Shown here piece by piece: positions 1-9,191 of a DNA stretch of 64,000 nucleotides. Both the position numbers and the translations under genes were made by a program. The stretch is from Phorcus lineatus (lineage: Eukaryota > Mollusca > Gastropoda > Trochida > Trochidae), in NCBI GenBank assembly GCA_921293015.1, contig OV121081.1, positions 45,223,877 to 45,287,876 of the forward strand. Reading direction: 5' to 3'. The notes under the pieces are model-generated. The model did no database searches. It was not told the DNA's origin and worked only from the letters and a program-made list of their open reading frames with translations. How positions within the stretch are numbered: position 1 is the first letter of the stretch; every line of letters begins with the position of its first letter.

Positions 1-366
1 TTCTACCTTATTTCAGGGTCTGGCCTACAGACTACCAACTATACAACAAAGCAAGTTTTATCTAGAATTCAAATCACAACCTGTTAGCGATAAGATGAAC
101 ACAATTTCACATCAAAGGTCGAGTGAATTGCTTTCACAGACTTCCTTCGTCTTATAGTGTGATTGTCAATTTTAATGAAGCTCTGCTGGACACTGTCTTA
201 GATTTCCTGTCAGAGGACTTACTAAGGTTTTACGATCTTTGCACGACCAAAGAGGATTTGAAGCCTGAGGTTCTATCGTTTTTCGATATTCTTACACACT
301 TTACACTTTATAAACTGAAGACGTGATACATTATGCTTCATGTAATCAATTGAAAGAACAAGTGGA
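1..366. other. Left flank; unrecognised reading frame at 123-326
   Basis: This is sequence 5' of the LINE insertion. A 67-codon open frame runs at 123-326 on the plus strand. It has a short acidic, leucine-rich stretch and no motif I recognise. The first 50 bases share the phrase CAGACTACCAACT with 33810-33835, which may be an old shared repeat. No exon signals were convincing. Confidence 0.3.
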
Positions 367-561
367 ATCGATTTTCAATGTTTTTTTGTTGTTTTTTTTT
401 GTATATTTTTATTCAGTTAAAAAATCGTTGTCATCACGTCGTTACACACATTCAACTAAACCTTACTTTGTATCATTTCTACATGGCATATTACTACTTG
501 TCATTCATAATGTACACATAGACTGGTATTACAGATCTTTCTCATTCTTATTATTTATGGA

Positions 562-1347
562 CTATAATAATATAAAGATACAGGTGCTACCTAAGCAAAT
601 CTTTAACCAATGGTCTCCATTTTTTTCAAATATAAAGTATTTGTTGTTTTTTGTTGCAATATATTTTTCTACTTTTCTTATCTCTTTTAGAGATTTGTAA
701 AAATTTTGAAATGTAGGAATTTCCCTTCTAATACTCATCTTATGTATGTATTTCTTAGCCAGTAGGGTAATATGGTTAAAAAGGTAATTGGAGTCTTGAG
801 AGCCAAAAAAGACTATAAACTTAGTTAAGACAAAATCGGGTATTTTGTCTTTTAACAACATTTCTAATCGAGACCAAAAGGTTTTGATATGCTTACAATA
901 ATAAAACACATGTTCTACATTTTCTTTCTCTTCCATACAAAACGAACATATATCGTCGTCAAAAATTTTCATGTACAACAACTCACGCTTAGTGTAAATC
1001 TTCTTATGAATGAATCTGTATTGGAAATCAATCAGTTTAACATCTTTTGTACATTTTCTAAATCTAGTAAATACATCTTTCCAGTTAATACCTTCAGGAA
1101 ATTGGGTTTGCCATTTAACACAGACCTTTGGTAGATTGTCTTTCTTTATCAAGATGTCATAAAAGTATCTACAACCATGAGGTATTAGCATATTTCTTAA
1201 TGCTTCTGAAATATTAATATTTTCTTTGATAAAATGTTCCTCAGAAATGACTTTTCTCCATTTGATAGGAATATTTAATAACATTTTATTGTAATGTAGT
1301 ATAGTGCCCTTCAAATCATATTTATTTTTTAATTGTTCAAAAGACAA
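562..1347 (-). pseudogene. LINE ORF2 C-terminal fragment (zinc-binding region downstream of RT)
   Basis: A 261-codon open frame corresponding to the end of an L1/Tx1-type ORF2 polyprotein, which normally carries endonuclease, reverse transcriptase and a C-terminal zinc-binding domain. About residues 120-160 hold the pattern C-S-F-C followed 8 residues later by E-H-V-F-Y-Y-C (CSFCMEEKENVEHVFYYC), typical of the RT zinc-binding (zf-RVT) domain, with a W-rich helix after it. No YADD box or endonuclease motif is present, so it cannot mobilise itself. The homology stops abruptly near 1350, where in-frame stops begin. The C-terminal 70 residues resemble the frame at 37643-37921. The first codon is not a true start because this is an internal piece of a longer protein. 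Confidence 0.8.
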
Positions 1348-1423
1348 TATACCTTATATACCTTATAATTGTTGTATACTCCCAAGTCATGGGCCGTTCC
1401 GAAAATAATGACTTGCCTCCAAA

Positions 1424-1800
1424 CAAACATGCATTTATTACTCTGCCGTTGAAGATACCGCCGTTTAATAAATCTACAAAGTTATTACACATTGTGTAAT
1501 AACATCGCGTGTTGATTGACGTCACATGACGTCACAATCGTTAAGCATGACGTCACAATGTTAGCGGCGCAGCGACAATGGCTATCCCAGGGATTTTCAT
1601 GATTTTCTTTGATATAATTCAGCGAGAAATAAATAAAATACTAAACGCAATCCCGTATAATTACATTTTTATGAAACTCGTGAATGGTATCGGTATTTAA
1701 CTCGCTTTCGCTCGTTAAATACCAAACCACACACTCGTTTCATAAATATGTTATTAAACGGGACGTCGTTTAGTATTCTCTATATCTCTGCTAGCTACAC
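1424..1800 (+). mobile_element. Fold-back (TIR) DNA element, copy A
   Basis: Two parts are visible. Part 1 (1432-1580) matches the inverted copy at 24862-24990, with GAAGATACCGCCGTTTAATA, the palindrome TTATTACACATTGTGTAATA and repeated TGACGTCA-like sites in common. Part 2 (1637-1777) is a 141-bp imperfect hairpin. Its arms begin AATACTAAACG and end CGTTTAGTATT, and the centre is the near-palindrome GGTATTTAACTCGC/GCTCGTTAAATACC. The terminal GTTTAGTATT plus TCTATAT also closes copy B. There is no coding capacity. It is probably a non-autonomous element of a TIR DNA transposon family. It lies where the LINE's missing core should be. Confidence 0.6.
1637..1777. repeat. 141-bp inverted repeat (hairpin) inside copy A
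   Basis: The left arm 1637-1695 pairs with the right arm 1715-1777. AATACTAAACGCAATCCCGT pairs with ACGGGACGTCGTTTAGTATT read as its complement, with a few mismatches. The loop side contains the tight palindrome around 1686-1724. Confidence 0.75.
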
Positions 1801-2105
1801 ATTCTGTCCCAGTATGTAGAGTATCTCGGGTACCGTAAAAGAAATGTCATCCCTCTGACGAAAAACAATTCAAATGTAGTTCGAAGTACTCACTTCAGAA
1901 GCTTCTGTTACATTCTAGAGGTAATATCCAAGCATATATTTCCATGGCGAAATTGTGTACATCCAGTTGGGGTTTTCACCAACGACCACATGTGCTAGAG
2001 TTTTGCACGAGAAACACGCAAGTGGCCTTGACATCAAATGTTGACACAACCTTGACCTCTATGAACTCTCTCGACGCACAGAGTTCAGCACACTGACAGG
2101 ATGTA

Positions 2106-2904
2106 TCATTCATATCTTTTCCAAGCTGAATTCTGTTGCTTTGGGTTTCTAGTTTCGATCACAATTTCTGTGCCGACCAAACGCACTCTCAAAGTCCAGT
2201 AGATTTTCGGATTTCTGTTGACTGCCGCCCTAATATGGCACACCTCTTTTTCAACATGGGGGTAGATCGGTCTGAACGCTGAATTCTGAACCTCTCAGAG
2301 CCTTTGTTGCTTTCAACACAGCATCTCTGTCAGACATTGAAAGAAACGTTGCGATGATACTGCGAATCGTATTCGGGTGGTTCTTATGTTGATATTCGGA
2401 GATCGGTAGGCGGAGGACTGCTTTAAAAAGTATGTCGGATACCCTCTCACTTGTGAAATTCAGCCTATCAATTAAAAAGTTTCTCAATAGCCTTTCGGTG
2501 TTTTCTTCAGGAACCTCTTTCACTCCATTGAATAATAAATTTACTTTCCTGTCATGTATGTCTTTCAACAAAAACTGCTTCATGAGCGCTTCGTTTGATT
2601 TCTCGGCTTTATTCAGTTCACTTCGCAGGGCTTCGATTTCGTCGCCATGTTTTTCTATGTCAAATTCTACGGACTCAACACGTTCATTTACAGCGTGCAT
2701 TTCAGATTTCAAGGATTGAATATCAGATTTCAAATCTGCTTTAGTTGATTGAATAAGTTCTGCCAAACGTTTTTCAGAGGCCATTACCACTTCTTCAAAC
2801 GTGGAGTTTGCTGAACGCAGATTTGGCTTACTGGCCATTTCCAAGCTTATTTCTTGAACAGAAATATTTTTATTGTAAATTATTTCTTCTATTAATTCAT
2901 TCAA
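2106..2904 (-). pseudogene. LINE ORF1 (coiled coil, RRM, CTD), frameshifted
   Basis: ORF1 of the LINE encodes an RNA-binding chaperone that trimerises through a coiled coil and packages element RNA. The open part (2251-2904, 217 codons) has a heptad-rich coiled coil at about residues 35-110 (charged and leucine-rich, with KSDIQSLKSEMHAVNERVES). An RRM-like domain follows, with RKVNLLFNGVKE near residue 118. The frame stops after SVQTDLPPC, but the expected C-terminal domain continues one frame over (LKKRCAILGRQSTEIRK). After a second frameshift it continues again (RLVGTEIVIETRN, ending near 2106). The first break looks like the loss of one C from the C run at 2263-2268. The domain order and total length (about 265 residues) fit an L1-type ORF1. 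It is a pseudogene with two frameshifts. The start is taken at the first methionine after the leader and could be a later one. Confidence 0.75.
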
Positions 2905-3051
2905 CAGTTTGTTAATGAATTGACGTTACCTTATAACAGTAAAGGCTTCGTAAAACGATGGAGTTGGATATTTTTTTCTACTTGGCAGGAGCCCTAACAC
3001 ACACGTCTTGTCTTCTCACATGCGCAACCGGAAGATCGATTTTCAATGTTT

Positions 3052-3895
3052 GAACAATTAGGAAATGCTCAACAAATTTTTGTTGATATTTTTAAGGAAA
3101 GAGGTTCATATGTTGCAATTCCTCCACGAAACAAAACTGTGTACAAATTCTATTATTTGATTCTATATTATTTATCTATAATCTATTATATATTGTTTGA
3201 TATCGACAACAACAACATACATATTTAAGCAAACAGTGTTACTGTTTTCTTGCATTTGCAGTTTCTGTTGCAATATGAAAGTTGGGTTTCAATGTAGTAT
3301 GTGACGATTCGTTGGGCTTAATCTCAATAAATACCATGTAAATGTCGTGTTATGTATGGAGGATAAAATTCGATTTACATTTTTTATCTTAAAAAAGCTA
3401 GAACTCAGATTAAAAACACTATCAGAAGAAACCTTCCACAGGTAGAAAGGGTAACTGAAATGTAAATGTGTGTAAATGAAACCGTATAAAATTAATGATA
3501 TATTTGCCTGAATATATATAATGGAAAAAAAACCCAGTAACAATACTCCTGAATATACTTTAATACTAAATTTTCAATAAATTAAAAATATTTCAAATAA
3601 TTTGTTTTGCTTATCTGTTACTGATTATGATTCCGACAAGTCATTAAAGTAGCTAAGCTTTGAAAACATAGTTATGATTCCATGAGCACTAACTTAAACT
3701 TCTAGACTGATCTATTAGTAATAGTCTCCTTATATGCTTCATTATATTCCATAAATAAAACACCTTTAGGTGTACGCAAATAAATGATATCCCTATATTC
3801 AGAAGCCTGATTTAATTATTAAAAATATATCATTAACTCATAACCAAACATGATGACAAAAATATAATGACAAGAATAAAAGGGAAAAAGGATTC
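3052..3895. other. AT-rich sequence, no gene recognised
   Basis: This is the right flank of the LINE. A 60-codon frame starts at 3046, overlapping the target-site duplication. It has a plausible protein-like stretch (EQLGNAQQIFVDIFKERGSY) and then becomes AT-rich noise. Joined across the LINE insertion with 327-366 it gives an open segment only if a frameshift is allowed, so an interrupted coding exon is possible but unproven. Nothing else was seen. Confidence 0.3.
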
Positions 3896-3904
3896 TCAAA
3901 TATA

Positions 3905-3907
<3 letters not shown>

Positions 3908-3988
<81 letters not shown>
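3908..3988. repeat. (TA)n microsatellite
   Basis: About 80 bases of uninterrupted TA dinucleotides. The open frames through it (Ile-Tyr repeats) are artefacts. Confidence 0.98.
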
Positions 3989-3989
<1 letters not shown>

Positions 3990-3990
<1 letters not shown>

Positions 3991-4921
3991 TAAGTAACAG
4001 GAGAGTTACGTACGTGATGTTCTTTTCCACTACTGTGAGAAGGTTGTTTGATAACTCGACGATGATTAATTGTACAAAATATATTGGAAAAAAGTAACAA
4101 CAAAGTTTAGATTTGGAAAGATATCCTGAAAGATAAGAAAGAGACACTCTAAAAACGACAGTGATAATAGTATACCCTTTTTCTTAAAATTTTCACTAGC
4201 AAGTACATGTTTGCCGAATCGACACATTTCACCTTACGTTTATGGTAATTTCAGCAGTGCAAATTATATAAAGAGGGTAATAGTAACCTTTTACAGCAGA
4301 AAACACGGACAGCCTGTGGCTCTTGATATGTTGAAATGTGCCAGGAGAAATATTCAACCAACACGCTGATATTTCAACAATAACAATGTACGTGTCCGGA
4401 GAATTGATTCCCATTGAAGACTTTAAACAGTAAGCAGTTTGGAAGTAATTAAGTAAGTATGTTTGTATTTAATTGATCTTATATCATCTCCAGTGAACTG
4501 AGAATGTTTAAGCTTACCAAATTGAGTTTATAATCAGCTTCTTTACATCCATGTGTTGACTGAAATTTATGAGCAATATCCCGTCAGATAACTGAAAATA
4601 ATGATATCTGTTTCTCATTTATTGAACAAGATGTTTGGAATTTGATAACGTTGAATTTATTATTATTAATCCAGTTTGCTATGTACGAGAAGATAATTCC
4701 TTATTCTTCACACTGATCGTTAGAGCGTTTATGCTTTATGCAGAAGCACTGATGTGATAAAAGTCTATTCATAGGTTTTAAAATTTTCTCCATTACTTTC
4801 ATGAGTTGTAAATGTTTTGAGTTTACCGAATGTGGATTGTTTTACCAATTTGCGTTGGTAAATGTGCAATGTTTCATTCTTTGCTATGGTTTCCAGTTTG
4901 TGTCTGGTTTCAGATACAGTA
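3990..4921. other. No gene recognised
   Basis: AT-rich sequence between the TA repeat and the first Tc1 element. Only short frames without recognisable motifs. Confidence 0.4.
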
Positions 4922-6205
4922 AACTCTTCAAAAAAAGAAATTTGACACTGACTTTCAAAGTTCAATATAAAGACCACAGATGCAATAAAAATGAAATGAA
5001 AACAAACGCTGTTTGAAGATCTCTGTTCAGTAAATTGTATTCAGAATAAGTATGATCTTGAAATGCACAGGTGCACAAGTGTTTCAACATCACAGGGGTG
5101 CACAAATGTCAGTATCGGGTAAGGCCACCATTGGCATTGATTATTGCTTGGCACCGACGACCCATGGATGCAATCAAGTTGTCAATCATAGCCTTTGGAA
5201 TATTCTGTCATTCGTGTTGAAGTGCTGCAAGAAGTCCTGGTAGGATTTGGGGTGGTGGATTCCTACTGCGCACGCGTCGATCCAGTTCGTCCAGATGATG
5301 CTCAATTGGTGGCAAATCTGGTGATCTGGCTGGCCATGGGAATGTCTGGACATTGTTACGCTGTAAAAAATCTTGACAAAAACGTGCAACATGTGGTCGA
5401 GCATTGTCCTGCTGAAAGAGACCATCATGGACGTTGACGTGAGGAATAAGGTAAGGCTGTAGGATCAAGTCCCTATGACCCACAACATGCACAAGGGGTG
5501 TCCTAACACCGTGAAGAATCCCGGCCCACACCATGACACTCCCACCTCCAAATAGGACAACCTCCTGAACACAGTTGGCAGCATAACGTTCTCCACGACG
5601 TCGGTATACACGTACCGTTTGTTCGGAAATTCGGCACAGGCCTGGTATCTGCGTTGTTGTTGACGTTGCTGTCCTGGTGCGTTCCCGAAGGTGGAGCAGT
5701 CGGATGTACCGATCTTGGGCCCGAGTAGTCACCCTTGGTCTGCCTGACCTTGGCCTCTCATCAACGCTGTTTCGGGTGATGAAACGGGTCCACAATGAAG
5801 AGTGTGTTGCAACATCTCGCAACGTCGCTCCTGCTTGCAGTCTGCCAATAGCGTTGTTGCGTTGCGCTCTGTTCAGTCTTGGCATTCTTCAGGTCGCTCT
5901 ACCGATGTTGTGTAGCCTGAATGAACAGCGGCTGATATGACTTTTTATACCCCTAAAGCAGACGTGTCTGCATGTAAACCTTCATGACCCCATGCTGCAT
6001 GTGCCTTGGCAGAAAATGCATTTTGACGAATCGCTCGTTTTCATCCCTGAACACAACATAAACTTTTTGGGCCATTGTTTTTTTGTAAATTTACACTTTT
6101 GAGGAAGCCTTTCTCTAAATTTCAGGTATGTATCATTTTAAAGAATTGACCCGTTTCGAAAAAATCAATTTCGCATGAATGTCAAGTTTCTTTTTTTGAA
6201 GTGTT
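4922..6205 (-). mobile_element. Tc1/mariner element 1, degenerate
   Basis: A 1284-bp Tc1-like DNA transposon. The ends are inverted repeats of about 26 bp. The left end begins AACTCTTCAAAAAAAGAAAT at 4922. The right end, read on the minus strand from 6205, begins AACACTTCAAAAAAAGAAAC. There are about three differences between them. The left flank is TA (4920-4921), as expected for the Tc1 target. The right flank reads CA, probably mutated. It carries one broken transposase gene (5109-5885, minus). Its terminal repeats are unrelated to those of the other two Tc1 elements here, so it is a separate family. Confidence 0.85.
5109..5885 (-). pseudogene. Tc1 transposase pseudogene, internal deletion plus nonsense codon
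   Basis: Tc1 transposases cut and paste their element with a DDE/D RNase-H-like catalytic core. This copy keeps the N-terminal start (MPRLNRAQRNNAIGRLQAGA), the GRPR-type linker (RPRSGRPRVTT), the second catalytic Asp (FQQDNARPH) and the third acidic residue (SPDLPPIEH). Compared with the intact 335-residue protein at 19080-20087, part of the first helix-turn-helix is shortened. A block of about 60-65 residues that should carry the second helix-turn-helix and the first catalytic Asp (LFTDES) is deleted just before RVYRRRGER. The frame stops at a TGA (5208-5210), probably a mutated Trp codon. It remains readable for 32 more codons to a normal C-terminus ending LTRY at 5109. It is inactive. Confidence 0.9.
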
Positions 6206-7234
6206 CATGATAGATGGGTCTGAAGCTTTAAGTTACTTCGAGTAAAAACAATTTCATTCGTCGTAAATAAAAACAAAGAGATCTCTTACAGCTTTTTTAA
6301 AACGATAATTGATTACTTGTTTTATTAACCAACGTAATGGTCTTGCACAACAAAGCTAATTGCCTGAGTTCTCAAGTATTCGTTATAAATAGTCTTCCAA
6401 TAAACACTTACTAACCACAAAAAATTAAGGTTAAAATGAAATCGTTTTTCAAATAGTCACAAGACATGAAATTATATCCATTAATTCATCTGTTTCCTCA
6501 CAAATCTTCATGTAGATATGAAAATACGATCAGATGCTCAAATTTAATCAAATGGTAAGAATATCAGGCAGTTCGTTTTTATGTATTTGGTAACTGTATT
6601 CAAAAGCTCTTTTTTTTTTCCATATTTTTCGTATTTTATAATAGATCAATTTGACAAAAGTGCGTGCAAAATACAAAAAAAAGGGAAACTATTGAGAGAG
6701 TAACAGCTATAAACTAATAATTGGAATTTTTTAAAATGTAATTACGTTTTAAAAGTAATATTGTTTGGTGGAACTAATCACTGTAAATAGGGTAATAGAC
6801 CTTTTGAAATCATGCTATGAAACATACCATTCGGGTTTTCTCTATATATAACTATAATGAAACCATATGCCCCCAGCAAAAGCTATCATTTAGGAATTAC
6901 ATTCAGGAGGTAACCTTTAAGTGTCAGTTCATTTCGGAGTTGGTACACTGCATGATTATTTTGATAACGTTTTATTCGAATCATCAAGACATTCATTATT
7001 ATCAACTTTCACAACATTTAGTAATTTTTAATGCCTGGGGAAGGTAAATTTATAGGTTACTGGTATTGACATAAGACGTGCATTGTCATGCAATTTTTTT
7101 AATATATTTCAATCACAAGTAATTTAAGTACATCCAGGTTGGGTCTTAGTTTATGAAGAAACTATCACAACCAACATATTCTTTTGAACATGGATTATGA
7201 GATGGGAATGAATTACAAAATTAGGTTTTACATT

Positions 7235-7237
<3 letters not shown>
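6206..7237. other. No gene recognised
   Basis: AT-rich sequence with homopolymer runs. Nothing identifiable. Confidence 0.4.

Positions 7238-7280
<43 letters not shown>
7238..7280. repeat. (AT)n microsatellite
   Basis: About 42 bases of alternating AT directly upstream of the hairpin at 7306. Confidence 0.97.
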
Positions 7281-7282
<2 letters not shown>

Positions 7283-7305
7283 AATGGACCTAAATATATA
7301 TATAG

Positions 7306-7452
7306 GACGTCAGTTTAGTGCATTTTTTGTATTGAACGAATAGATGTCACAAAGAGCAAAAAAACCAACGAGTTCGCAGAACAAGTTGATTCTTTGCTCT
7401 TTGTGACATCTACTCGTTAAATACAAACGGAAAAATGCACTAGAATGACGTT
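7306..7452. repeat. 147-bp hairpin (long inverted repeat)
   Basis: The two arms are about 55 bp each. The left arm starts GACGTCAGTTTAGTGCATTT. The right arm ends AAAAATGCACTAGAATGACG. The inner arm has a near-perfect match, TAGATGTCACAAAGAGCAAA on the left against its complement at 7393-7413. The loop of about 35 bases contains CCAACGAGTTCGCAGAAC. It is likely the terminus or core of a fold-back/MITE element. The motif GTATTTAACGAG on the arm's minus strand also occurs in the hairpin at 1637-1777, so the two may be related. Confidence 0.8.
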
Positions 7453-7813
7453 GTATATTTATTACATACCCTTTTTTCGTTAAATTTACTTTAAATAAAG
7501 CCTACAACGGAAGGGTGTTTACGTGTTGTCTTGACCTAAAGAAATTACTCCGCCAACCCTATCACGAAATATTACGTAATCACATTCCTCCACCTATGAC
7601 GTCACATGGCAATAGAGTGCGCACAAAACTGTGATGAATATTTGGGAAAAAACCAGACGCAAGATATTTGTTCTCATGTTTATTGAATGACACGTGCATA
7701 TCACTTACATGTATAACAACATTTCATTCGAATACAATATAGACTTTCATAACTTGAAACATTCGGCAAAGTTCGTTCATAACGTATTCAAACGTGAACA
7801 CGGAGAGATGACG

Positions 7814-7957
7814 TTACAAAGAATCTAAATCACTATCAATGATGGCACGTCTACGTTTTGAAGGGACATTCATTGAATTTGTTTGTGAGGAAAAGTTGAA
7901 ATTAATATGAAACAATCCCCCGTAAATGTTGCTGCCGCTGAATAGAGCGGAAGTCAT
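7814..7957 (-). CDS. 47-codon C-terminal-like frame with KRRR basic patch; possible transposon remnant
   Basis: A short minus-strand frame (start ATG at 7957, stop TAA at 7814). A Gly/Asn/Phe-rich segment (GSNIYGGLFHINFNFSS) is followed by a basic patch KRRR and an acidic end (IIDSDLDSL). This pattern resembles the extreme C-terminus of DNA-transposon-encoded or nuclear proteins, but I cannot name a family. An in-frame stop lies four codons upstream of the ATG, so it would have to be a terminal exon, a relic, or a very small gene. It sits 360 bp from the hairpin at 7306-7452, and TGACGTCA sites lie between them (7596). I infer it is part of the same decayed element. Chance is not excluded. 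Confidence 0.3.
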   Translation of the reverse strand: MTSALFSGSNIYGGLFHINFNFSSQTNSMNVPSKRRRAIIDSDLDSL

Positions 7958-9170
7958 GTAATTAATTCAATTTGTTCATATCTATAATTGTGAAACAATG
8001 TAAATTTATTCTTTTAAAAACACTCAGGGATGTCTGAATCAAATTATGCGCTTTTGTTTGCATTATAAATATGGGGTTTCCCCTGACCTAAATTTTAAAA
8101 ATAGCTGACATGACATGATTATGTTATGTTATGTATAATGCTATGCGAGAATTTAAGTTTAGTTTTTTTTAAATAAAGCATGATATATCATCCTCTGCTG
8201 GATATATATTTTGTTCAATTATTTTTATCAAAAGGTTTTAAAAAATTATTTCATTAAAAAAATAAATGGTTTTTCATGTTTATTTTAGCAGTTCGGATGA
8301 CAAGGAATTTTGTTTTACTTCAATATATGTATTAAATTGAGACATTCCTTTACCTTAGCTAAATGTTTGTTGTTAATCTTCATCGAATGGTTTACTTGGA
8401 TATTCAAATCTAAATGCATGTTTAAGATGATCATAAAGGGCAAGACTGTGTTTACAAGATATTCCAATTATCCATATGCTTTTCTATGTTTGTTCTTTTC
8501 AATATAAGCATTAGTAACTGGACTAAGATACATAGAATGAATATTGCAATCATGAATATAAATATACTACAGTTAGTGACCAGACAAACACCTTAGAAGA
8601 GTGAACACATATTTTTAAAATATACATGTAGAAGTTTACAGCTGGCTGATTGAACCTTCTGCGTTTATTTCAAGGTAAAATCTTCAGCCGATTTTTCAAA
8701 TGCTTCAATTATTGACCTAATCACAAGTTATTGTTCTGTCCTTACAACATGAAAATGATCGTATGATGATTACGAGCAGAGTACCGACTTTGACTACAAA
8801 ATAATGCTCTGGAATAGTTTTGTAAAATCCAAAGTCTCATAAAAGTCAGCCCAATTTGCCTTTTGAATTTAATAAATAAATCATACCGATAAAGATATAA
8901 AAGCCTTAGTCAAAAACTGATATAAAAACAGTTTGTATGTGAATATGATGGACCCTTTTAAACACTTTATAAAATATCGAAAACGCTGATGGTATCTTAA
9001 TGATTCACTTTGTTAGAATGAATACTCACTCGAAGATCAATTACCTCTCTAGTCCAAACTTTCTTCCATGAAAGTGATCGATGAAAACTAAAATAAGTCT
9101 GTATTAGATGACATCAAAGTTTAAAATTTCTCATTAAGAATGTTATCAGTGAGCTTTTTCTTCACTGATG

Positions 9171-9191
9171 ATACATACATACATACATACT
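9171..9191. repeat. (CATA)n short tandem repeat
   Basis: About five CATA units. Confidence 0.9.

Larger units (their letters stand above)
367..3051 (-). mobile_element. L1/Tx1-type LINE, internally deleted, with 17-bp target-site duplication
   Basis: A minus-strand non-LTR retrotransposon insertion. Seen directly: the 17-mer ATCGATTTTCAATGTTT occurs at 367-383 and again at 3035-3051, which is a perfect target-site duplication. Just inside the left copy, the minus strand ends in an A-rich tail preceded by an AATAAA-type signal (about 384-420). ORF1 lies near the 5' end (2106-2904) and an ORF2 C-terminal piece near the 3' end (562-1347). The 5' leader (2905-3034) contains CTTCCGGTTGCGCATGTGAG on the minus strand. 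About 2.65 kb remains. A complete L1-type element is roughly twice that, so the endonuclease and reverse-transcriptase core is missing. The gap at 1348-2105 holds a fold-back DNA element and unassigned sequence. The perfect duplication implies a fairly young insertion, whereas the coding parts are broken. Confidence 0.85.

Noticed and set aside
323-700. 125-codon plus frame rich in Phe and Ser
   Set aside because: It is antisense to the LINE 3' end and its A-rich tail.
2432-2719. 95-codon plus frame, Ser/Phe-rich
   Set aside because: It is antisense to the LINE ORF1 coiled coil.
3819-4147. Two minus frames of 83-94 codons with long Ile-Tyr repeats
   Set aside because: They are produced by reading through the (TA)n microsatellite.
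5677-5940. 87-codon plus frame and the 5186-5437 frames over the first Tc1 element
   Set aside because: These are shadows of the minus-strand transposase in other frames.
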